In this document: positions 55,643 through 61,890 of the stretch, in pieces
Layout: each line of letters begins with the position of its first letter
Position numbering within the stretch: position 1 is the first letter of the stretch
Assembly: GCA_018266915.1 (NCBI GenBank)
Contig: JAFDZM010000082.1
Coordinates: forward strand, 1 to 64,000
Direction: 5' to 3'
Length of the DNA: 64,000 nt
Source of the DNA: Bacteroidota bacterium
GTDB lineage: Bacteria; Bacteroidota; Bacteroidia; Sphingobacteriales; Sphingobacteriaceae
Program-made: the position numbers and the translations under genes
The notes under the pieces: generated by a model
What the model was told of the DNA's origin: nothing
Seen by the model: the letters and a program-made list of their open reading frames with translations, nothing else
Database searches by the model: none

Positions 55643-55703
55643 TTTAATTAAATAACTTTTTGTTTATGTTTGTCGTAACAGCTACCTGGAATATCACAAT
55701 TAA

Positions 55704-55776
55704 GCCGACATAGCTCAGCTGGTAGAGCAACGCACTCGTAACGCGTAGGTCGCAGGTTCGAATCCCGTTGTCGGCT
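55704..55776 (+). tRNA. tRNA-Thr (anticodon CGT)
   Basis: The 73-nt tRNA has acceptor GCCGACA/TGTCGGC, D-arm GCTC/GAGC, loop CTCGTAA (anticodon CGT, codon ACG), T-loop TTCGAAT and discriminator T. CCA is not encoded. Both the anticodon stem (ACGCA/CGCGT) and the T-stem (GCAGG/CCCGT) contain one A/C mismatch. Confidence 0.92.
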
Positions 55777-55781
55777 CTCTT

Positions 55782-56132
55782 TTAACTTGCTTTCATTATA
55801 AAATCCTGCAATACAAGGGCATGATTGTGTTCCTCATCTTTTGCGGCAAATAGCAAAGTAACTGTTCCGTGTTTCTTTATATCACCCAAAAGCTCACCCA
55901 CAGCAGGTGAACTCTTCAGCTCGCTATGATAAGCAACTTTAAATTGCTCCCATTTGTCAACCATATGGTTAAACTCCTTACGTAATTCAGTTGATGGTGC
56001 TATTTCTTTCAGCCATTTATCGATATGTGAATTTTCCTTCTTTATACCACGTGGCCACAGGCGGTCTATCAGTATGCGGTAACCATCGTCCTTTGAGTAA
56101 GGTTCATATATTCTTTTGATTTTAACAGGCAT
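55782..56132 (-). CDS. DUF488 family protein
   Basis: The 116-residue protein has the DUF488 layout: VKIKRIYEPYSKDDGYRILIDRLWPRG near the start, KWLKEIAPSTELRKEFNH, and a strand with TLLFAAKDEEHNHALVL. The function is unknown. The gene ends 6 bp from the tRNA-Thr 3' end. Confidence 0.85.
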   Translation of the reverse strand: MPVKIKRIYEPYSKDDGYRILIDRLWPRGIKKENSHIDKWLKEIAPSTELRKEFNHMVDKWEQFKVAYHSELKSSPAVGELLGDIKKHGTVTLLFAAKDEEHNHALVLQDFIMKAS

Positions 56133-56198
56133 GGATAATGATAATTGGTTTTGTGCGAATTAAGTCCCTAAATTTAAAAACATATTATCACTAAAAAC

Positions 56199-56666
56199 AT
56201 GCCCAAAGAAGAAGTTAACGACTTGATGAAGTTCCTGTTGCCGTACCCCGATAAAGTAAAGGCTGCAGCTTTATGGCTGCGCGAATTTGTGTGGGACCTG
56301 TATCCTGATACCAACGAACTGATCTATGATAACTACAATGCAGTTGCTTTTGGCTGGTCACCTACAGATAAGGCCGGGGATGTATTTTGCAGCATTGCTG
56401 TCTTTACCAATCATGTGAATTTTGGCTTTAACAGGGGTGTGGATATCGACGATCCAGGTAATATGCTTTTGGGCGATGGCAGCCAGTATCGTTATATCAA
56501 AGTAAAGGATAGAGAAGATTTCCAGGAATGGTATATGAAGCAACTGCTGGAAGAAGCTTATCAAAATTCATTGTCACGGATGAAACCTGTTAAAAATCCA
56601 GTAAAAGGAGCTACTATTGTGAAATCCATATCTCCGGTGAAGAGAAGGCCGGGGATGAAAGATTAG
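56199..56666 (+). CDS. DUF1801 domain protein
   Basis: The 155-residue protein matches DUF1801 (YdhG-like): LWLREFVWDLYPDTNELIYDNYNAVAFGW, then FCSIAVFTNHVNFGFNRG and a basic C-terminal tail. It is cytosolic and of unknown function. Confidence 0.82.
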   Translation: MPKEEVNDLMKFLLPYPDKVKAAALWLREFVWDLYPDTNELIYDNYNAVAFGWSPTDKAGDVFCSIAVFTNHVNFGFNRGVDIDDPGNMLLGDGSQYRYIKVKDREDFQEWYMKQLLEEAYQNSLSRMKPVKNPVKGATIVKSISPVKRRPGMKD

Positions 56667-56776
56667 TGATCAGTTAACCGGTTATCAGTTATCAGTGACT
56701 GGTTTGATAACCCTTACAATTATTACCTTTACCATAATTCATCTGATTACCGGTCACTGATTAACCAATCACTAAA
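56664..56776. repeat. Intergenic imperfect palindrome (word GGTTAATCAGTGACT), copy 1
   Basis: Left arm TTAGTGATCAGTTAACCGG with GTTATCAGTGACTGG meets right arm CCGGTCACTGATTAACC and AATCACTAA. It shares its words with the palindromes at 58410 and 61525. Confidence 0.7.
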
Positions 56777-56780
56777 ACCT

Positions 56781-58409
56781 ATGGACATCGAATTCAATAA
56801 AAATGAAGATATAAATAAGCAGCTGGTATACGATCTGCAAGTGCGGTTAAAGAAAGTGTATGCTGGAGGCGGGGAGAAAGCAGCGGCTAAACAAAAAGAA
56901 AAAGGCAAGATGCTTGCCCGTGAGCGGGTTTCTTATCTGATTGATAAAAATAAACCATGGCTGGAGATTGGCGCTTTTGCAGGAGAAGGCATGTATGCCG
57001 AGCACGGCGGCTGCCCTTCAGGTGGGGTAGTTTGCGGTATAGGCTATGTGTCAGGCCGCCAATGCGTGATTGTTGCGAACGACGCTACTGTAAAGGCGGG
57101 AGCGTGGTTCCCGATAACAGCCAAGAAGAATCTGCGTGCCCAGGAGATATCTATTGAGAATAGATTGCCAATCATCTACCTGGTTGATTCAGCAGGAGTA
57201 TACCTGCCACTTCAGGATGAAATTTTTCCGGATAAGGAGCATTTCGGACGCATCTTTCGGAACAACGCCATTATGAGCAGCTCGGGTATTATTCAGATAT
57301 CGGCAATTATGGGCTCTTGTGTGGCTGGTGGAGCATATCTGCCGATCATGAGTGATGAGGCTATGATTGTAGATGGCACGGGATCTGTTTTCCTGGCGGG
57401 ATCTTATTTGGTGAAATCAGCCATTGGCGAAGATGTAGACAATGAAACACTCGGCGGCGCTACTACGCATTGTGAGATTTCGGGTGTGACGGATTACAAA
57501 CAACCTAATGACCAGGCTTGCCTTGATTCTATCCGCAATATCATGAGCATGGTTGGCGACTATACGAAAGCTGGGTTCGACAGGATAGAACCGACTTCTC
57601 CAAAACAGAATGAAAAAGATATCTATGGTATTTTGCCCGACAACCGGGAGAAACCATATGACATGAAAGAAATAATTAACAGACTGTTAGATAATTCTGA
57701 TTTTGAGGAATATAAGGAAGGGTACGGGCAGTCTATTATCTGTGGTCTAGGCAGAGTTGATGGGTGGGCTGTCGGTATTGTCGCCAATCAGCGTAAGGTG
57801 CTGAAATCCAAAAAGGGAGAGATGCAATTTGGCGGGGTGATCTATTCCGACTCGGCGGATAAAGCCACCCGGTTTATCATGAATTGCAATCAAAAGAAAA
57901 TACCGCTTGTCTTTTTGCAAGATGTGACCGGCTTTATGGTAGGCAGTCGTTCAGAACAGGGTGGTATTATCAAGGACGGTGCAAAAATGGTAAATGCAGT
58001 TGCCAATTCCGTAGTACCAAAGTTCACTTTCATCATAGGCAATTCATATGGAGCAGGTAATTACGCTATGTGCGGCAAAGCTTATGACCCACGTTTGATC
58101 TACGCATGGCCCTCTGCAAAGATTGCGGTGATGGGTGGTACACAAGCGGCTAAAACCTTGCTTCAAATTCAAGAGTCAGCTATGAAGGCAAAAGGGGAAG
58201 AGGTCGACGCAAAAAAAGAAGAAGAATTGCTAAAGCAGATCACCGATCGCTACAATTCACAAACCACGCCATACTATGCTGCCGCCCGCCTTTGGGTTGA
58301 TGGCATCATCGATCCGCTCGAAACACGAAAAGTAATATCCATGGGCATTGATGCAGCCAATCATGCACCTATCGAGAAGCAGTTTAATGTGGGGATTATA
58401 CAAACGTAG
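56781..58409 (+). CDS. Acyl-CoA carboxylase carboxyltransferase subunit
   Basis: The 542-residue protein has two crotonase-like carboxyltransferase domains: N-terminal with the acyl-CoA region MGSCVAGGAYLPIMSDE and C-terminal with TGFMVGSRSEQGGI and GNSYGAGNYAMCGKAYDPR. Its length suits methylcrotonoyl-, propionyl- or geranyl-CoA carboxylases. No biotin carboxylase gene is in this window, so the biotinylated partner must be elsewhere, and the acyl substrate is unsure. Palindromes flank it on both sides. Confidence 0.92.
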   Translation: MDIEFNKNEDINKQLVYDLQVRLKKVYAGGGEKAAAKQKEKGKMLARERVSYLIDKNKPWLEIGAFAGEGMYAEHGGCPSGGVVCGIGYVSGRQCVIVANDATVKAGAWFPITAKKNLRAQEISIENRLPIIYLVDSAGVYLPLQDEIFPDKEHFGRIFRNNAIMSSSGIIQISAIMGSCVAGGAYLPIMSDEAMIVDGTGSVFLAGSYLVKSAIGEDVDNETLGGATTHCEISGVTDYKQPNDQACLDSIRNIMSMVGDYTKAGFDRIEPTSPKQNEKDIYGILPDNREKPYDMKEIINRLLDNSDFEEYKEGYGQSIICGLGRVDGWAVGIVANQRKVLKSKKGEMQFGGVIYSDSADKATRFIMNCNQKKIPLVFLQDVTGFMVGSRSEQGGIIKDGAKMVNAVANSVVPKFTFIIGNSYGAGNYAMCGKAYDPRLIYAWPSAKIAVMGGTQAAKTLLQIQESAMKAKGEEVDAKKEEELLKQITDRYNSQTTPYYAAARLWVDGIIDPLETRKVISMGIDAANHAPIEKQFNVGIIQT

Positions 58410-58513
58410 TTATAAGTTAACCAGTTAATCAGTGACTAGTTAGTTCGATATTGCCTGATAACCGATCACTGGTTAACTGATTAACTAATCGCCAATTAAC
58501 TGATCACTAACTG
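58410..58513. repeat. Intergenic imperfect palindrome (word GGTTAATCAGTGACT), copy 2
   Basis: Left arm AAGTTAACCAGTTAATCAGT meets right arm GATCACTGGTTAACTGATTA, then AACTGATCACTAACT. It is clearly related to the copies at 56664 and 61525. Confidence 0.7.
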
Positions 58514-58604
58514 TAAAACTTTTGCTACACATCAAAATATCAGGTTGTTAATACAACAAAATGATATCAACTCATGTTAGCAGAAAAAAGCAATAATACC
58601 CCAC

Positions 58605-58802
58605 ATGTACCATGAAGTTATTGCTGCTACAGGCGGCTTATTATTTATCGCATTAGGAATAACACGGCAACGGGAACGTAAACACCTCCTAACAGCCGGA
58701 GTAAAAGCAGAAAGCCCACTTGTGTGGGAGGTTTTTGTCATATCCGGCGTATGCCTCATATTTTTTTCGTTTGGGTTGATCATTTATCAAATGACCAAAT
58801 GA
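58605..58802 (+). CDS. Small two-helix membrane protein, DUF3592-like without its core
   Basis: The 65-residue protein has two transmembrane helices (about 4-20 and 42-61). Its first half (GGLLFIALGITRQRERKHLL with TAGV) lines up with the first half of the next gene (GAFLVVFGFVRRNKRIKLL with QNGV), and it ends with a matching second helix, so it looks like a DUF3592 protein without the central beta domain. A terminator follows. Confidence 0.6.
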   Translation: MYHEVIAATGGLLFIALGITRQRERKHLLTAGVKAESPLVWEVFVISGVCLIFFSFGLIIYQMTK

Positions 58803-58808
58803 TTTTTC

Positions 58809-58840
58809 AAGCGACTCCCCGATATATCGGGCGTCGCTTT
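58809..58840 (+). terminator. Terminator after the small membrane protein gene
   Basis: AAGCGAC/GTCGCTT outer arms enclose CCCGATATATCGGG, followed by T. It separates the two membrane-protein genes and argues against a start at 58839 for the next. Confidence 0.75.
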
Positions 58841-58898
58841 GTGCTGTAATAGGAACACCGGTATTGTGTCTCTGCATTCAATTCCCTACCTTTCAGCC

Positions 58899-59288
58899 AT
58901 GACGGAAATTGTGCTTCTTATAGCTGGAGCCTTCTTAGTCGTTTTTGGCTTTGTAAGGCGGAATAAGCGTATTAAGCTTTTACAAAATGGCGTAACAACT
59001 CAAGGGGTTGTTGTATCTATAGAAAGTTCGCAATCGGATGACGGGACTACGTACAGACCGGTTATAAAATTTCCTGTAGGTGACGAATTCGTAACCAAAA
59101 CTCCCGGATTCTATACTAACCCATGTCCTTACAAAGAGGGTGACAAGGTGAAAGTAATTTACGACCGAAATGACGCCGACTCGTTTACACTAAACGACGG
59201 ACCGGCTATTTTTATAGAAATAGTGATATTTGGATTAGGCGTAGTTTTTTTAATTATTGCTGCTATAATTCTGATGGTTCACCACTAA
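58899..59288 (+). CDS. DUF3592 family membrane protein
   Basis: The ATG at 58899 gives 129 residues: a first helix (about 3-19), a beta domain (about 35-95, GVVVSIESSQSDDGTTYRPVI and YKEGDKVKVIYDRND typical of DUF3592) and a second helix (about 102-126). An in-frame ATG at 58839 would lie in the terminator and is rejected. The function is unknown. Confidence 0.8.
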   Translation: MTEIVLLIAGAFLVVFGFVRRNKRIKLLQNGVTTQGVVVSIESSQSDDGTTYRPVIKFPVGDEFVTKTPGFYTNPCPYKEGDKVKVIYDRNDADSFTLNDGPAIFIEIVIFGLGVVFLIIAAIILMVHH

Positions 59289-59322
59289 TAAGAGATAATC
59301 AAATTCTTTTTACTTTTCCGGT

Positions 59323-60498
59323 ATGAAAAAACTGCTGCTATTGTTTTCATCACTCCTTACAGTCAACGCATACGCTCAAAATGCACGCGAAATTCATGAT
59401 AACGCTATATTGGTTGATACCCATAATGACGTGATCTCCAATGAACTGATCAACAAACTTGATTTGTCAAAGCGCCAGTCGACAGGAAATTTCGATTTAG
59501 TACGTGCCAAGGAAGGCGGTTTGGATGTACAAGTTTTTTCCATTTGGTGTGGTGAGGATTATGGCAAGGGCACAGCTTTCAAATTCGCCAATAGGGAAAT
59601 CGATTCGCTGGATGCATTGATCAAACGCAATCCGGGCAAAATAGTATTAGTGCGCAATGCGGAAGAACTGGAAAAGGCAGTTGCCCAAAAGAAATTTGCT
59701 GCGATGATCGGTGTAGAAGGTGGGCATATGATTGAAGACAGGATGGATTACATCGATGCTTTGGCTAAACGGGGCATGCGCTATCTTACACTTACATGGA
59801 ATAACAGCACTTCATGGGCAACCTCAGCCCGCGACGAAACCCATCATCGTGATACATTAAAACATATCGGCTTAACTGACTATGGCAAGCAGATCGTCCG
59901 CCATTTAAATGATTTAGGCGTAATGGTAGATGTTTCGCATGTAGGGGAGCAAACTTTTTATGATGTGATCGCTACTTCGACCAAACCGGTTATCGCCTCA
60001 CATAGTTGCGCATATGCTTTAAACCCGAATCAGCGAAATATGAAGGATGCGCAATTAAAAGCACTGGCCAAAAACGGTGGGGTAGTATTCGTGAATTTTT
60101 ATAGCGGTTTTGTAGATAGCAGCTATATGCACAAAGTATCGCGGTTTTTGCATAAGCATCATGCAGAGCTGGATTCACTAATACAAATTTATCACGATCA
60201 CGATCTGGCCAATATCCGCCTGAATGCTATTTATAAATCCGAATCAGATCAGATCCGTCCACCTTTAAGCTTGCTCATTAAACACATCGATTACATGGTG
60301 AAATTGATCGGCGCAGATCATGTTGGTATAGGTTCTGATTTTGACGGTGCTGAATCTTATCCTTTAGGCATGGATGATGTAACCGATTATCCAAAAATTA
60401 CCGAAGAACTGCTGAAATTGAACTATTCTCAGGCTGATATCGATAAAATACTGGGCGGCAATTTTATACGGGTATTAAAGGCCAACATAGGCAAGTAG
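59323..60498 (+). CDS. M19 family membrane dipeptidase
   Basis: The 391-residue exported protein (signal peptide about 1-18, NAYAQ) is a renal-dipeptidase-type zinc enzyme: VDTHNDV supplies the first metal ligands, GVEGGHM the bridging Glu, then VDVSHVG and IASHSCAYAL the His ligands and GIGSDFDG the final Asp. It cleaves dipeptides, including those with D-residues. A near-consensus -7 box (TACTTTTC) lies just upstream. Confidence 0.93.
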   Translation: MKKLLLLFSSLLTVNAYAQNAREIHDNAILVDTHNDVISNELINKLDLSKRQSTGNFDLVRAKEGGLDVQVFSIWCGEDYGKGTAFKFANREIDSLDALIKRNPGKIVLVRNAEELEKAVAQKKFAAMIGVEGGHMIEDRMDYIDALAKRGMRYLTLTWNNSTSWATSARDETHHRDTLKHIGLTDYGKQIVRHLNDLGVMVDVSHVGEQTFYDVIATSTKPVIASHSCAYALNPNQRNMKDAQLKALAKNGGVVFVNFYSGFVDSSYMHKVSRFLHKHHAELDSLIQIYHDHDLANIRLNAIYKSESDQIRPPLSLLIKHIDYMVKLIGADHVGIGSDFDGAESYPLGMDDVTDYPKITEELLKLNYSQADIDKILGGNFIRVLKANIGK

Positions 60499-60540
60499 TT
60501 GATTTTACGGCTACCTGACTAATAAAATCCGCTTTTTTGT

Positions 60541-60548
60541 TAGATTTG
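60541..60548 (+). promoter_or_regulatory. -7 promoter box of trxB
   Basis: TAGATTTG matches TAnnTTTG exactly, 20 bp upstream of the ATG, implying a short leader. No good -33 TTG is evident. Confidence 0.5.
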
Positions 60549-60567
60549 TACGCTTTAAAATAATCTG

Positions 60568-61524
60568 ATGTCACAAGATATTGAACATGTAAAATGCCTT
60601 ATTATAGGCTCTGGTCCAGCCGGTTACACTGCTGCTATTTATGCCGCCCGTGCCGATCTGAAACCAGTTTTATATACAGGGTTATTAGCTGGTGGTCAGC
60701 TTACCCAAACTACCGAAGTTGAAAATTATCCCGGCTACCCTGATGGAATCCAGGGGCCTGCCATGATGGAAAACTTTGAAAAACAGGCTTCCCGCCTGGG
60801 TACGGATATCCGTTTTGGTTATGTAACCTCAGTTGATTTCTCAGGCCCTCCGCATAAAGTGATTGTTGATGAAACTAAAACCATTATTGCCGAAACCGTG
60901 ATCATTTCAACGGGCGCTTCAGCTAAATGGCTCGGCCTGGAATCTGAACAAAAATATAATGGATTTGGCGTATCGGCTTGTGCTGTGTGCGATGGCTTCT
61001 TTTTCCGCGGTCAGGATGTAGCAATCGTTGGCGCCGGTGATACAGCTGCTGAAGAGGCAACTTACCTGGCAAAGCTATGCCGCAAAGTATATATGCTGGT
61101 TCGTCGCGAAGAGTTCCGCGCTTCAAAAGCCATGATGCACCGTGTGTTGAATACCCATAACATTGAGGTGATCTACAATACGGAAGCTAAAGAGATAGTT
61201 GGTGACGGACAGGTAGTGACCGGTGTTAAAACGATTAATAATAAAACGAACGAAGAAAAAACACTGGACGTGACCGGCTTCTTCGTAGCTATCGGTCACC
61301 ACCCGAATACAGAGATATTTAAAGGTTGGATAGATATGGACGAAACCGGCTATATCAAAACAATACCAGGTTCTTCCAAAACAAATATTGAAGGTGTTTT
61401 CGCCTGCGGCGATGCCCAGGATCACGTTTACCGCCAAGCTGTTACTGCAGCCGGAACAGGCTGTATGGCTGCTATTGATGCTGAACGTTATCTGGCATCA
61501 AAAGAGCATGAGGTAACGGCGTGA
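60568..61524 (+). CDS. trxB: Thioredoxin-disulfide reductase
   Basis: The 318-residue flavoenzyme passes electrons from NADPH to thioredoxin. It has the FAD-binding GSGPAGYTAAIYAAR, redox pair CAVC (in SACAVCDG), NADPH-binding GAGDTAAEEA and the C-terminal FACGDAQD. Normal length. It has its own -7 box upstream and a palindrome downstream. Confidence 0.97.
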   Translation: MSQDIEHVKCLIIGSGPAGYTAAIYAARADLKPVLYTGLLAGGQLTQTTEVENYPGYPDGIQGPAMMENFEKQASRLGTDIRFGYVTSVDFSGPPHKVIVDETKTIIAETVIISTGASAKWLGLESEQKYNGFGVSACAVCDGFFFRGQDVAIVGAGDTAAEEATYLAKLCRKVYMLVRREEFRASKAMMHRVLNTHNIEVIYNTEAKEIVGDGQVVTGVKTINNKTNEEKTLDVTGFFVAIGHHPNTEIFKGWIDMDETGYIKTIPGSSKTNIEGVFACGDAQDHVYRQAVTAAGTGCMAAIDAERYLASKEHEVTA

Positions 61525-61581
61525 TAGTGACCGGTTAATCAGGAAAATACTGATAACTGATTACCGGTTAACTGATTAACT
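61525..61581. repeat. Intergenic imperfect palindrome (word GGTTAATCAGTGACT), copy 3
   Basis: Left arm AGTGACCGGTTAATCAG meets right arm CTGATTACCGGTTAACTGAT. It shares words with the copies at 56664 and 58410 and lies between trxB and the bTHX gene. Confidence 0.7.
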
Positions 61582-61636
61582 ATTTTCAAACAAAAAAGCG
61601 TATTATTGATTAACAATTCATAAACATCATAATACC

Positions 61637-61768
61637 ATGGGAAAAGGCGATCAAAAATCAAAAAAAGGAAAAATTGCAATAGGTTCATATGGGAAAAAGC
61701 GGCCGCACAAGCTAAAAAAGAAGGTTGAAGCAGTTGCGGCGGCAGAAACCAAACCTGCAAAGAAATAA
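61637..61768 (+). CDS. Ribosomal protein bTHX (30S THX)
   Basis: The 43-residue very basic protein begins MGKGDQKSKKGKIAIGSYG, with the G-K-G-D-x-K-x-K-K-G-K-I and RP segments that mark THX proteins. In Thermus the homologue sits in the head of the 30S subunit; Bacteroidota carry similar genes. An excellent terminator follows 5 bp after the stop. The gene is easily missed because of its size. Confidence 0.88.
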   Translation: MGKGDQKSKKGKIAIGSYGKKRPHKLKKKVEAVAAAETKPAKK

Positions 61769-61773
61769 ATTGG

Positions 61774-61803
61774 AGCCATTCGTGAAAAGCGAATGGCTTT
61801 TTT
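61774..61803 (+). terminator. Terminator of the bTHX gene
   Basis: Perfect 9-bp stem AGCCATTCG/CGAATGGCT with loop TGAAAAG, followed by a run of T. Confidence 0.9.
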
Positions 61804-61890
61804 GTTTATTTCAGATTTTTTACATGTGTTAAGTACAGTTTTTTACAAAATCTTTTAACTTCACCGCCTTATATCTCCGTATAAGTAATT

